A DNA stretch of 64,000 nucleotides from Zonotrichia leucophrys gambelii (lineage: Eukaryota; Chordata; Aves; Passeriformes; Passerellidae): assembly GCF_028769735.1 (NCBI RefSeq), contig NW_026992288.1, positions 124,001 through 188,000 of the forward strand. Reading direction: 5' to 3'. Below the pieces are notes generated by a model. The model had not been told where the DNA came from, did no database searches, and saw only the letters and a list, made by a program, of their open reading frames with translations. Within the stretch, counting starts at the first letter, position 1; each line of letters starts with the position of its first letter. Made by a program: the position numbers and the translations under genes. Of this stretch, positions 1-12,700 are shown one piece after another.

Positions 1-1
1 G

Positions 2-382
2 AACCTTACATTAGTAAAACAATTAATTAAGCACCAAGACCTATTAGAAGTCTTGAAAGAAATCCGAGAAAGTGGAAAGAAAACCTTAATTACTGTCCAA
101 CATGATACAAAGGAGATAACCAGAGTTCTACAAAAATAAAATATGGATCATCACTGGTGAGATGTGATCTTTGGGTAGTCACCAACTGCAAATGGAATCT
201 TTAACAAGTTGTGCCACCCTGTTGTAGTTTTACTAATATTAGTTGGGATAAGCTTAGGATTATCTATTACATTGTTAATTTGGAACTGGAGAATACTACA
301 ACGAATGGCTGTACTAACCTCTTTATCAAACGTACATAGTGAAGCATTAAAAGACACTTATTGTCATGAAAGTTTTCATTAA
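2..382 (+). pseudogene. env: C-terminal end of a retroviral env transmembrane subunit (broken)
   Basis: One reading frame beginning at base 2 encodes a charged, helix-like stretch. It is followed by a strongly hydrophobic segment of about 22 residues (roughly 215-285) rich in Val, Leu and Ile, then a short polar tail that ends at a TAA at 380-382. This is the layout of the membrane anchor and tail of a retroviral Env. The frame is interrupted by stops at 137-139, 158-160 and 176-178, so it cannot encode a working protein. A purine-rich tract and an LTR follow immediately, which fits the position of env in a provirus. The rest of the provirus lies outside the window. The retroviral class is not clear from so short a piece. 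Confidence 0.7.
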
Positions 383-419
383 GTAAAAGAATTTACTTAT
401 TTCCTAGGAAAGGGGGGAA

Positions 420-817
420 TGAGACAGAGTAGGGATCCATCCTGAATTAGGTGAAGTGTCTAACAACAGTGAAAAGTAAAACGGCCAAAGCTGAAAGAAA
501 AACTCGCACGCCGAGACAGCAAAGAGACAGAGAAAGAAAAACAGAAAAGACCACGAGGTCAATTTGCCCCGACCTAGAAATTCCTTTGATAAAGAAGAAC
601 TGGTGCTAAGTGTCATGCGGGATGAATATGTATGAACTTATTGTGAAACTGTATGCATATGCATTTGGAAGGGGGATAAAAGGAAGTCTGAAATTTTCAG
701 GGGTACGCATGCCTTTTGAGGAGAATTTTCTCCGTGTGCATCCGGCGTTGTAAATAAACATACCGAGCTTTACAACTTTTATAAAGTTGTGAGGTTTCTT
801 CTTTTCTCCGCAAAACA
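420..817 (+). repeat. 3' LTR of the ERV at the window start
   Basis: The polypurine tract aggaaaggggggaa (about 406-419) is followed at once by TGAGACAG, and the element ends in CCGCAAAACA, giving TG...CA ends and about 398 bp. A TATA-like GATAAAAG lies near 675 and an AATAAA near 754. Orientation is plus, matching the env fragment upstream. The right boundary was set from the last CA before unrelated sequence and could be off by a few bases. Confidence 0.7.
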
Positions 818-3800
818 AGCCAGTGATAACATAATCTAATCTCTCTTGGTGTACATGACTTGGTTCACTCTCTGATGTTTTTTCCACATCCATGTGCCAA
901 TGCATCTTCCAGCACATGGAAGGAACAAACCAGGTGTGAAGACTGGAGAAGGAAAATGAGCCCACATCACTTCCTTGGGAAGAGAAGATCCGGCAACTTC
1001 CAGAGGGGAAGAGAAACGGATAAAAAGGTTTGATAAGCTGAAGTAGTGGCAGAGGTACCAGGGAGAAGAAGTAAGAGGTGAGAGAAATGGTGGCAATGAA
1101 TTGCAGGGCAGGCAGAGGACACCAGTGACCCAAAGAGTTTGGCCCCTCCTGGCCATTAGGCAGCTGACCCCAAAAGTTCATCTCTGCTCAAAGGGCATGC
1201 ACGGCCTCGCCCACCCAGTACAGGTGCAGGAACAGCATGAGGAAATGGCAGGGGAGTGTCATAAACAACCTAAATACTGTTGTGCATTTCCAGCAGGTTT
1301 TGCAGCCTGTACTGAGCATCTCAGTCCTGGCTGCACTGTTCCCAGACACCAACACCATTAGATCAGAGGGAGCTGATTTAATCAGTTGTTAAAATAATCA
1401 AATCATTTCAATTTGAAGTCAAGTCATTTGAATGATAAGGACCATTTAAACCTTGCTGCTCAGAAGGCAGAAGATTGGGCTGAAGCCAGAGCTTTGAGGA
1501 GCAGCCAGATAGGGACAGGTAGAGCCAGGGAATGATAACATGGCACCCACCTCAGTTTGGGAAGAATCATTTGCCCAGCAGGAGCCCAGCTCCACAGCAA
1601 CATCCCTGGAAACTCTGCATCATAAATAGCAGGGAGTTCATTCATACAGCAAAAGATTTCCTGGCCTTATTTACCCTTCCACATTTGCTGCAGCTCTTCA
1701 TTTCAAAAGCCATGTGAGTACCCTGTGCTGGAAGGCTTGTCCTTCCCCTGCTCATGGCTCTGCACCAAGATGTTCTCTGTTCTGCTGCTGACCAATGCAC
1801 CTCCTGGCTCCCTACCACTGAAGGAAAAGAAATCTATTTACAAGACACAAACAGCTTTGTGTAAATCACAGCCATGGGCTGCCAATTGTGTGCTCTCCCA
1901 GCCCAGCAGTGCCTCCTTCCCCCAGCACAGAGTGCTGCACTAGCGCAGCTCCAGGCGCGTGTTGCTATTAGGTCATGTCACCAGGGACTGGAAAGCACCA
2001 GACTATGCTCTGTGTCTTAAAAATCCAAATGTATGATGATTATCTCATGATAGCCATCATAGATCCTGTGGTAATGCCATTTCTAATAATTTAGCCTTCA
2101 GGAGTTCTTAGGCTGGGATGAGCCCATGCTCCGAGCTGGAGCAAACTGTGTGCTCAGGTCTACTGTGTGAAACAATCACTGTGGTCCTAGTGCTGCCTCC
2201 TCCCTGAAAAGATGGAGCTGTTACATTCTCCTGAGTCCACATGGTGGAACCAGATAATTTCTAGTTGGGAGGACGTAAAGCAATGCTCAAACCACTAATA
2301 TCACTAAATATAGTTGCATGAAATTAAAGAAATATACCCTTACTTTCAATTACACTCCCCTTTTTTACCACCTGAACATGATAATATATTGTTATCCTTC
2401 TTTCCCTGTATTTCTTCTTTCTATATGTGGACCATCTCAGGGCTGCAGCAGGAGTGGAAGCACCCGGGCAAGTGACTCATCTCCCTCAGGCCAGATGTGG
2501 ATTTTGACCCAGCAAACCAGAGCAACACTGACATAAAAGTGGAGTTTTGTGTTATTCAGGGAACAAAACATCACAGCAAACAACTGCCTGGAGTTTGGTG
2601 TGTTTCCTAGAAGACTTGCAAAGTAAGTATGAAGGAAATGTCCTTAGTGTTTATCACAAAAGGTCAAGTGTACAAACACCTGCAGCTGCAGACATCACAA
2701 GGATGCTGTGTTTACAGCAGGCACTGCCCCATTCTGCTTCTGGGAGTCCCCAGCCCCAAAGAGAGCTTGTTCAGGCTGGGGGAGATTTCAAGAGACAGCA
2801 GGAGGCTCCCTTTTTCTCTATGCTCCCCTTTACTTTATGCTTCTTAAAAATCCCTCCCCTCTTCCCACTAACTGTGCAGGCACTGTTGGATGCAGCTTCC
2901 AGGGGCAGATTTCTTCTTCCTGTGACAGTGCCAAGCTCGCAGGGCCCTGCAGGAGGGACCTCTGTGAGCAGTGGGATTTACACTCTTTAACAGCAGCCAT
3001 GTCCCACTGAAGCGGTCAGGCTGGGCAAGGATTGTCCTTCTCGGACGGCCCGGCCAGCTATCCAGCACCGCTAGCAGCAGGGCAGCACTGTCCCGATCTC
3101 CGTGGCTCGGGACAGCGCCTGAGGCAAACGCCCTGTGCTGTGACAGCAGCCATACCTTGCAGTGGGACGTGGCACGGCTTATGGCTGCAGCCAGCAGAAA
3201 AAAGACAGCTCTCTCCAGCTCTGGGGAATCCAGGTTCACTGGGTCCCAGGGGAACCGACAGCTGGACAGGAAAGAGGGGAAACGCTTGCAACAGCTTCTA
3301 AGGAGGGAGGGAGACAGGGGAGGAGCCGACCCTCTGGCGAATAGAGTTTTAGAGGGGAGCGGGATACAAAATATTGACTTAGGGAGAACCCCAATGGGGA
3401 TAACTTGAGGGTGGGCCCTGGTCCCTGAACCAATCACTCAACGCTCTAGCTAGAAGTTTCTGGAGAGAAGGGTGCGAGCACGGAGTGACGGACAGGGCAC
3501 CGGGGAGGGATTTGAGAAAGGATACATTGGTCTCCAAGGCAACTGGGAAGGAGTTGGGATAACTGGCAGCACAAGGGAAGGAGAAGATAACCAGCGCAGA
3601 ACCATTACATGATAGCGGGAACAGAAAAGTCCAACTTCTACAGAAACAACACAACATCCCAGGACAGTCCTGGCACTGCAAACATGTTTTCCCTCTGCAG
3701 TTTGCAGTAACAGTCAAGGAGCATCCAAACTGTTGCAAAGCAAAGCTTGTTTAAAGGATGGGTTTAGTGTCGGTGAGCTTCCAAGGACTCCTTTGAAGCA

Positions 3801-6592
3801 GCCTATGCAGGGGGACTGTGAAGTGTCCCTGTACCCTCCGAGTTTCAGACAGAGCTGGGAAAACATGTAACCCTCCGCTCACCGTCCCCAAGAGCAGACA
3901 AGATGCCGTCCCCCTTTCCCGGAGCTGGGGGATGGAAAGGAGGCTGCAATGGCAGTGATGGGTGGGTTTGTGGCTGTCCCATTTCCAGCAGTCTCTGCCT
4001 TCCCCCACTGGCGTCGCGGGTGCTCTGCAGCTTCTCCCCGTCAGAATACCCTCTGCCCCTGTGCAGAATTCAGGAGTAATGCACAGTCTCTCCCCTTCCC
4101 AGAAATCAGGCTGTGTGAGTGTGTTTGCATATGTGCACATGCCAAGTTTTAGCCCAAAGAGAGTTTTAGAGCTGACTTACAACCCACTGAAATAATTTCA
4201 TTATGGAAGCAGTGACATAACTTGATAGTAATGCGCACACACCACTCCAGTGCTGGGGGTTTATAGGGCGTTTACAAGGTGTGTGTGCAGGAGGCGACAT
4301 CCCCAGCACACGCAGAGCTGGCAGTACCTGGCTGGAACCCTTCCAGCGAGGGGCTGGTGGCCCCAGGGTGTCTGACAGCACTGTGGAGGTGGCTCCTCAC
4401 ACAGCAGACCTGGGAAAGGGACAAGGACATGAGTTCAAATAGCTCACGGCAATGGTTGGCAGGAGCTCCTGAGAAATTCTTCTCCTTAGTTCTGATGGGC
4501 AACGACAAAACAAATTTGGTGGGCGCAGCTATTGATCATGTTCAGGTGAGCTCAAAGCAGAACTCTTCCTCCAACCCCTGCTGGAGATTATCTGCTCTGC
4601 AGTGCGGCCCACTGGCCTCAGAGCCTTGTAGCAGTGTGTTTCTGCTGCCACGGGCCATGAAATGAGATGTTCTGGCTGGTGCAGTTGTGTTTGAGGAAGC
4701 TGGGACACCTCTGAACAGCCAGGACACTCATGAGCATCACTGGGGACCAAGTATTAATTAGAAATTGAAATTTCATCTGCAGTCATCTTGCATTACTGCT
4801 GTTAAGAGGACAAGTCTTCCATTGCCCTGTGATTTCTGAGTGTGCAGAGTCATGGCTAAAGCTGGGCTGGAGACAAGAAAAAGGAATTTTGGCCAATTGG
4901 CCACTAATTCATGTGTGAGTGGTATTCAGCACCCAATTTGCTTTGCAGAACCAGTAAAGGTGAGAGACTATTGTAAACCTGAAAAAACATGTTTGTGCTA
5001 CAGCACTTGATTCCAAAATTGTCCTAGAAAAGAACAGATACACTTTTGTAAAAAAAATTGTGTGGTTTCTATTGCCCATCCCTCTACTGTGTGAGAAGCT
5101 GCCTGGAAAGGAATACTTGTTCAGCTGATGTTCTGAAGGGATTGATTCGGAAGCTATGACAAAAATGCAGTATGAGCAAAAGACCAGCTTCAGTTTATAG
5201 AGTCAGGCATCACAAAAGCTGGAAATGATCTCCAAGGTAAATGAGTCCAGTCTTTGACCTGGTATCTGCACTTAGCTGATCTGCAGTGATCTCTGTGATG
5301 CCATTTTTAGTGAGTTCACCTATGGAGTTTATGGGGTGAGCACAGGAAACAGAGCCCAGATTTGACACATGAACAAAATATGTGGGATTTCCAACTCCCC
5401 ACAGACCTCAGGTCACCTGCTCACCTGTGCAGCTGCTCACCTCTTGCCTGGCACCAGCTGCTGCGAGCACCACAGAGACACAGGATTTTAGCCTCCAAAG
5501 ACCTCTGTGGTTTGACTCCCTCATCTGTGTGTCACAGGGCCCAGAAGATCAGCTCTGTGCTGCAGGGAGCTGGCAATTCATCTATTTAGCACTTTCCTGG
5601 CAGTGCAAGAAGTAAGAATGGGAGAGGTGGACAGCAAGGTCCAGCTTCATCATTTCTGGTAAGATCAGATGAAAATACTGAGGAGTTATTTTAACGTGAG
5701 AATAGGGAATAGTTTTAATATTCAATATGATTAATTTACAACAAATTCTAAGTAGATTACCTGTACATACACCATGTTTCTTTCCCCGGATGATCATTTA
5801 TCCACATAACATTGCAAACCAACAAATAGAGCAGCATTCCCTGTGCTCTGATAATACTCTCTGGTGTTCCCAGGCTCAGGCTGCTCAAGTGAACGATGCA
5901 TGGGCTGTGCAGCAGCTGAGCGTGGCTGTAACAGCATTGGGGAATCACGAAGCGTCATGCAGGAAGGCCTGGGGCTCCTGTGCCAATGGAGTTTCAGGGC
6001 AAAACTTGTAGTAGGCTGGTGTTTTCTTGCTTCCAGTCTTTTCCTCCTGGCTCTTAAATAGTGGCCAGAGGATGAGGTTGGTTGTGGCCTGGTTCATCTG
6101 CAGTTCCAAAGCAATGCATCACTCTGCAGTCCTGTGAGGGAAGCCTTTGGTATCTTTCCAGTCTTTAGTTTTCCTCAATTATTCATCTGAGGGTTGCTTA
6201 ATTGCTAAGTCTCCTGCTTTTAGATAATTTAGGGAGGCGTGAAGGAATGCTGTTCAGACACAAACTGGTCCCTTCTCAGCTTCAAAGGGCAAACAGAAAT
6301 TGTCTCCCTGTTCTCAGGGAGCAATTGTCTCTCAGGCTGCAGTGACACTAATGGCTCTTGCTGAGCTCTTGCCAAGGCTGCAGCCAGGGCTCAGCCCTTT
6401 CCCATCTCCTCCTGGGCAGCAGGAGCACTCTGGGACTGGTTGTGAGAGCTGTGTCCTGAGAGGAGTGCAGGCAATGCGTGCAGGAGGAACCTGTGGTGGA
6501 TTCTGTGTGTCATATTTCAGCAGACATTGACTGCAGCCTGCTGCAGAGTGAGACAGTTCCTGGTGTCTGTGTAACCAGGTACTTGGTCAGAT
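818..6592. other. No gene recognised
   Basis: I see no conserved protein domain, convincing splice-site-flanked exon or RNA gene here. Open frames are short and mutually overlapping, as expected by chance. The composition is ordinary, with a GC-richer patch around 3000-3350. Confidence 0.5.
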
Positions 6593-6826
6593 GTTAAGAA
6601 GAAATTCCTCCCTGTGAGAGTGGGCAGGCCCTGGCACAGGGTGCCCAGAGCAGCTGTGGCTGCCCCTGGATCCCTGGCAGTGCCCAGGGCCAGGCTGGAC
6701 ACTGGGGCTTGGAGCAGCCTGGGACAGCGGGAGGTGTCCCTGCCATGGCAGGGGTGGCACTGGGTGGGCTTTGAGGTCCCTCCAGCCCAAACCAGTCTGG
6801 GATTCTGTGATTCTTCTGTCTTTATT
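6593..6826 (+). mobile_element. CR1 LINE, 3' end
   Basis: The segment has the typical avian CR1 3' end: ttaagaagaaattcctccct, then a stretch describing 'gtgcccagagcagctgtggctgcccctgg', and ggtccctccagccc near the end, closing with tctgtgattctt. It is heavily 5' truncated, as most CR1 copies are. Only the 3' UTR-like portion is present, with no reverse transcriptase. Confidence 0.9.
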
Positions 6827-8440
6827 TTCACTTGTGAATTGATTCCAAGTCTACAGTGGTTTCAATGCCTGAAACCACTCACTGGGGCTGCTCCATCCCT
6901 GTGTGCACCTGGAGGAGGAGATGGTGAGCACGCAGCTTACAGTCCTGCTGCCCTTTCTCCCAAAACTATAAACACCAGGCTTTTCTCAAGTTTTCTGTTT
7001 TCATTCCACTCTCACCCCTCAAAGTCTTGCCTACTTGTCAGTCCTTGAATAAGCCCCATTTCTCTCTGGCATGGTGGGAATGTCCAGGATTTCTGCTGGG
7101 TGCCTTGATGCCTATAGGTTTTGGGGTCAATGAGCTTATGCAGAGCTGTGCTCATGCTGGAAGTTAAACCTTGTCTTTAAAGAGTCTGGAAGAGCAGTAA
7201 GGAGGATTTTAAGTTCCTCACAGCAGAAGCTGTGTCCACTTGGCACCTACAGCCATTCCAAGGCAGACTGTGAAGTCTCCAGAACAGTTTGATGTTGCAC
7301 TGTTAAAACAACTTTCTGCCAGTGCTGGTAAACTGCCATGGCTTCGCTGAACTACTTATAGCTAAAGAACCACATATGAATTTGCATTTTCAGAGGGAAT
7401 TTCCGGTGAAGTTTGAATGCGCTTTTTTAGTGACAGCAGCCTATTCAACACTGCCTTGGCTCACCTGAAGCCCTCTTGGCTTTCACTGAGTGTCCACGGT
7501 CACATTGTGGCTGTTGAATTATCAGAGAAGCTGTTCCTTGTTTTCCAAGAAACTGTTCTGAATTCTCCACTAAATGCTAAGCAGAGCTCTGTTGTGCTGC
7601 CATTTTTGGTGAGGTTTCAAATGGATTATTTTTGTGCTATGATGAATTTTAATATTTGCTATAAGTATGCTATAGTCAAAATGAGGGAGAAAGAAACCCA
7701 ATTATTAAACTAGACTGCTGTGACTGGAATCTACAGCTGAGATATTAAAGCCCAACTGTCATGCTTAAAAATTAACTCAACCTGCTGGCAATACTGGAAG
7801 AGAAAATGAACATTATTAATGAGATAACTGATCATTATTTCTTTTTCCTCCCACCATTAGAACAATATTTTGCAGTATATCAACGAAGAATAATTTACAT
7901 CATATACACTGTGTGCTTTCAGCAGTGCTTTGCTATCTCCTGCTTTCCCAACACCACTTTTATGGAATTAATGCTTTTTTCCAAGTTTCCTTTGCTGCCT
8001 TGGGCTGTGTAAGGCCTGAGGGAGCCAGTACAGGCTGCAAATGTTACTCAAAATGCCCTGTTTGCACCTGAACCCCAGAGGAATGATCCACATCCCGACT
8101 GACTGGGACCTATTTGTGAGGACTTTCTGAGCACTCTGAAGCTTCTGATTCAGCTTCTCACTCAGCACAGCTCCTCCTCCTGCTGCAGCCGAAACCTTGG
8201 CATTGTGGTAGAGTAAATGCCCCTCAGGCCCAGTGGGTTGGGAGACAGTTCTCTGCACAGTAAGGCACCTGCCCACCCTGAAAGGTGTGCTGATATCACC
8301 TGGAAAGGCCCACCTTTGTTGGGGAAGCTTCATGACCAAGACTTTCCCCAAATTATTTCAGAAACCTGGTGTCTTTCAGTGATAAATGTTTTTGCAGAGA
8401 GGATGGATAGGTTCTGCTTAAGCTGTGCCCTCAGTCACAC
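6827..8440. other. No gene recognised
   Basis: Nothing here resembles a known coding exon or RNA. The open frame at 7417-7713 is composed of ordinary-looking sequence without domain features and is probably chance. Confidence 0.5.
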
Positions 8441-8800
8441 GTGGGAGCAACGTCACAGGCTGTGCCACCCAACCAAGCCCAGCAGGCCGGGAGGAGAGCC
8501 CGGGGCCAGCAGGAAGCTGAGAGAAGGCCCTGCTCTAGAACTGAGGGAGTTGCACCAGAAGCAAACAAAGATGGTAACTTGAAGAGATGCCCACTGTGCT
8601 CAAAGTTTGTCTGAGAAGACTAAGACGTGAGCTTGTCAAAAATCCCAGGAAATATCTAGGAAAAGGTTTTATGTATGTTGGTTGTGACTAGGTACAAAGC
8701 TCCTGCGGGAAAAGAGCCTCTGCAGCAGGCTGGCTGGCTGAAGGGGTCTTACTTCTTCCTAGAATAAAGATTACCACTGAAATGCAATTTTAGTTTTTAT
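8440..8800. repeat. Segmental-duplication fragment (also at 16.36-16.57 and 18.44-18.62 kb)
   Basis: Bases 8440-8640 match 18,443-18,620 nearly base for base (caagcccagcaggccgggag, then gctctagaactgagggag). Bases 8580-8800 match 16,360-16,570 more loosely. The 18.6-kb copy stops abruptly where the ERV-1 LTR begins, whereas this copy continues, so it shows what the uninterrupted sequence looked like. In the nearby gene model this segment belongs upstream of the transmembrane exon. Confidence 0.8.
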
Positions 8801-9310
8801 TTGTATAAGGGGAAAATATTTTCCAGAACTCTAAAACCAGTTTCAAAAATACAGATGTGTTGTGGAAACAGGAACGCAACATTTGGGGATTTCTCTCTAC
8901 GAGACATATTTCTAAATATTTCTAAGAATGAAAAGTGATGACAAAATGAGGTCACTTTTCCTGGATTCTAAAACTACTTAGAAAAATCTTTAACGACTAT
9001 AGGAATTGGGAAGAAATATTTGGGGATGTTTCTCTACAGAAAAAATATTTTGAAATATTTCTACAAATTCCTAATTCCTAAAACTGAAAAACTAAGCAAA
9101 TGGGGTTGCTTTTTCTCAGGAGCCCCATGCTGCTGCCTGCCCCCTGGGCTCCCCCAGCCCTCGGGACCCCGCTGCTGGTCACAGCAGCCCCTGCCTGGCT
9201 CCTGCCTGCCCACACCGTGGGCATCCACAGCCGCTTCTGGCCATGGAGCTCAGCCAGTGCTGCTGCCGGCCGGGCTGTGCTGCTGCTGCCACCCAAACAC
9301 TGGGGTGACG
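8800..9310. repeat. AT-rich/GC-rich alternating repeat module
   Basis: Two copies of an AT-rich unit of about 150 bases (with ggaagaaatatttggggat and ttctaaaactactt) are followed by a GC-rich block at 9120-9310. Related modules occur at 15,850-16,080 (GC block) and 16,590-17,570 (AT and GC blocks). They appear to be amplified together as part of the local duplication cluster. No protein is evident. Confidence 0.7.
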
Positions 9311-9705
9311 GCACCTTCCCTTTAGTGCAACAAAAGAAAGGGCCATCACCTAGCCTGGCAGAGAGCAGGGTTAACTTCATTGCTGTTTAGAGGGCAGGCC
9401 CAGGGGGCTCAGGGCAGAGGAAGGGACATGTTGGTCTCAGGAGGGGCTGGAGGGTGCTGGGCTGCTGCTGGGGTCTATAGAAGGAGTCGGGACGGGACAG
9501 AGGAGGATCAAAAAAGAAATGCAAGTAGCTAGGGGATACACATGGGGAGAGGAGGTGGCAGTGCGATCTCCAGGCGAATAGGAGATTTCATTGTTGATTG
9601 CTGTTCTGGAGTCTTCAGCTCAAAACTCTTGACAGGGCTGCCCAGGACCTTCTTACTGCTGGAGGAGCTGCTCCTGCTGTTTGGGTGTGAGGTGCAGCCC
9701 CTGTC

Positions 9706-12700
9706 TTAAAACTCTTGTCCAGAGGTGGAACTGTGGAAAGAAGAGGTGGCTGAGGCCCCAGCTGCCAGTGGCACACAGGGACCCTCTTGCACAGCAGGGC
9801 CCAGAGCTGGCAAGGCTCCCCAGCATGGCTGGAGCTGCTGGCACAGCTCGGCCCAGCTGCACAGCTGCCTCTCACGGCCCCGGGCAGCAGGACACGGCTC
9901 TGGGCAGGCTCCCTGGACAGGAGCGGCCCCCAGAGCGTCTCTGCCTTTCAAGGGCAATCTCGTCCCTGCTCTTTCTCCTCCCCACCGTGCTTTGCCTCTG
10001 CCCTGTGCCCCTGGGGCTGCTCTTGGCCAGGCAGTCTCAGTGGGAGCCAGCACTGGCTGCAGCCCTAGAGGGCCCCCCAGGACAAGGCCCAGCAATGAGG
10101 AGGCCAATGAAAGCTCTGGGCAGCAGCAGAACCCTCAGCAGAGTTCTTTGGACAATCATGGACTGGCCACACCTACACTGCAGCCTCACTGGCAATGTTT
10201 CCTATGTACAGTAGACTTTCAAAAGAAGCTGTTTGAGGGAAAGGTGAACTAAACACTCACCCTTTTCTCTTCCAGCAAGTCCAAATTTGGACAGAGCAAT
10301 AGATGAAGATCAGCTCCAAGACAAGCAGGCCTGCCAGTAACCCTAGCCAGAAGCCTGTTCCCTGACAGAAACCCCTTCCAAGGCCCTTCTGGGCATCAGG
10401 AACATGTGCTGTGGTTCCAGCTGCACCTGTGGGAGCAATGGGGAGCGTCAGCCCGTGCTGTGCTGCACTGCTGAGCTGGCAGCACGGTGGATGCGGGCAG
10501 GACGTTCTCCGTTTCCCCCAGAGCTGGGGCCTGCAGGCACCTTGCCGCCCCTTGGCACAGGCTGTGCCACCCAACAAAGCCCAGCAGGCCAGGAGGAGAG
10601 CCCGGGGGCGGCGCAGCTGCTTGGAGGGACACAGGCCAAAGCCATCCCTGAGCAGCCACTGCCAGCCCTGGCCCTCCCTGCCCCGTGACAGCTCCCCCAG
10701 CCCCAGGGCACAGAGTCAGGCCCTGTCAGGACCCAGTGCAGCCCCTGCCCAGTCGGTAGCCAAGGCTGGCTCTGGCCCTGGGCTCACGGCAGGGCTCCCG
10801 CTCGGGGCTGCTCCTGTGCCTTGGGCCTCTGGGCACTCAGGGCCAGCTCCAGAGCAGCTGCAGCGGGAGGGACGTTGGTGCACGAGTCCCCTTTTCCCCG
10901 GGGCTCTGAATGAGCTCCAGAGGCCTCAAGGCCTCAAGAGGCACCTCCAGCTTTGGCTGCGGTTAGGCCGTGCAAGGGCAGGCCCCAGTGGAAGAGCTGC
11001 AGCCACACAGCCCTGCTGAGCCCAGCACAGCAATTACCTTCTGAGCCTGTGTCCATGCCCATGCCTGTGTTTGGCTTGGCCTTCCTTCCTGCAGCAGGGG
11101 CTGCCAATCGGCCTCTGCTTCTTTGGGGAAACACCTCCTTCTTTCCTGCCTTTTGGCGCATCACTGGAGAAACAAAAATTACACCTTAACAGATGGAACA
11201 GTTATCCATTTCTTTAATGGCATCTTCAGGACGTCATGCTTATGCAAAATCGGGTAAACTCAACAAATCATCTAGGCTTTTTTCACTGGGCCAGGGCCCA
11301 CCCTCCTCCAAACAGCTGCCAGTGCTGAGCAGAAGTTGTGAGTGGATCGTGCAGGGCGAGGCCACACACGTACATGGCTCTGTTCTGGCCCCTGCCGTGA
11401 TGCCCCCCTGGCCGAGCTTTGGGCTCTCAGCTGGCAGCTCTCCCAGGGGAAAGGCCTTGACCTACGCTCACCATCTCCCAGAGGCTCAATCCTGAACGTG
11501 GGCTGGGAAGCCAGATCACCTTTACCAACAGGCTCAGCTGCAACGAAAGGCAGGACACAACAGCTCCAATGGCACTGCTGAAGATTCTCCTTCAGGCCCG
11601 AGTGGCAGTGAGGGCACCTGGGTGATTGGTGCCATCCAAGGCACTCCCTCAGCTCTGCCTTCCACTCAGGAGCAGGGACAGGGGAACCTCGTGCGTGCAG
11701 TGGCCCCACACTGGGATGGAAGGAGCCCCATGCGGGGTAGTTGGGGCAGAAAGGACTCCCTGGAGCTGCTGCAGCTCCAAACCCAGCCCCAGGCAGGGCC
11801 AGGGCTTGGCAGTGGCAGCAGAAGCAGCTCGGGCTCACTGGGGGCAGCAAAGGAGCTGAGAAAGGTTCAGCCCTGGGGCACAGCCCTGGGCCCAGCCCCT
11901 TCCCTCTCTGCTCTTCTCTGTGGCTGCACAGAGCACACAGAAGGACACAGTGGCATTGCACACAGGAGGAGGATGGACAGATAAATACTCCTTCCTCCCA
12001 CTGACAGCGATCCTGTGGGATCCCTCAGGGCTCCAGAAGGGAGCAGGGTAAGGTTTCCAGAACTGATCAACCTTCAGTGAAGTTTAAGGGAACTGGCTCA
12101 TGAGTAAGCCCTTGCCACACTGCCACCGATTATTCTGTCAGGAAAGGTACATTGAGAACTTGCCTTCAACATCTGGCAAGGTCTTCAAAGTACCATTCAC
12201 CAGCATTTCCAACTAATCCAAGTCACATGCCAGTCGAGAAGGGAGCACAGATGCTACAGAACCATTTCCATGGTGTGCTGGGATCCCCTTCTCCCTTGGG
12301 GAATTAGGAAGTGCAAGGGGGTGGGGTAAGGCTGTGGGAGCCTGTGCCTCCTGGTCACTCTCCACGTTCTTTGCAGGTCCTGTGCAACATGCCTGGAGGG
12401 GCAGCTGCAGCAGCCCGGGGCCCTGGGGCTCTCTCCCTCCCATACAGGAAAGCCTCACTAAATGCTTGGGGAAATCTGCAGTGCCACAGCTGTCGCTCCC
12501 AACCTCCATCCCTCCCTCCTGCTTGCCCACCTGCCCATGGAACAGCTCCCACAGCCCACGGGCACATGGCCAGGCCCTCTCAGGACACACTGGAGCCTTG
12601 CTCTCCCCCTCTGCCCTTTCCCCACCACGGGCACCCCGTGCAGCCGCTCCCAGGTTTCGGGACGTGTCTCCCACGGAGGGAGCCCAGCAGGACAGCTCAG

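Noticed and set aside
2547..3437. Overlapping frames on both strands as a possible gene
   Set aside because: No domain, no consistent splice sites, and every frame is short; looks like chance in a GC-moderate patch.
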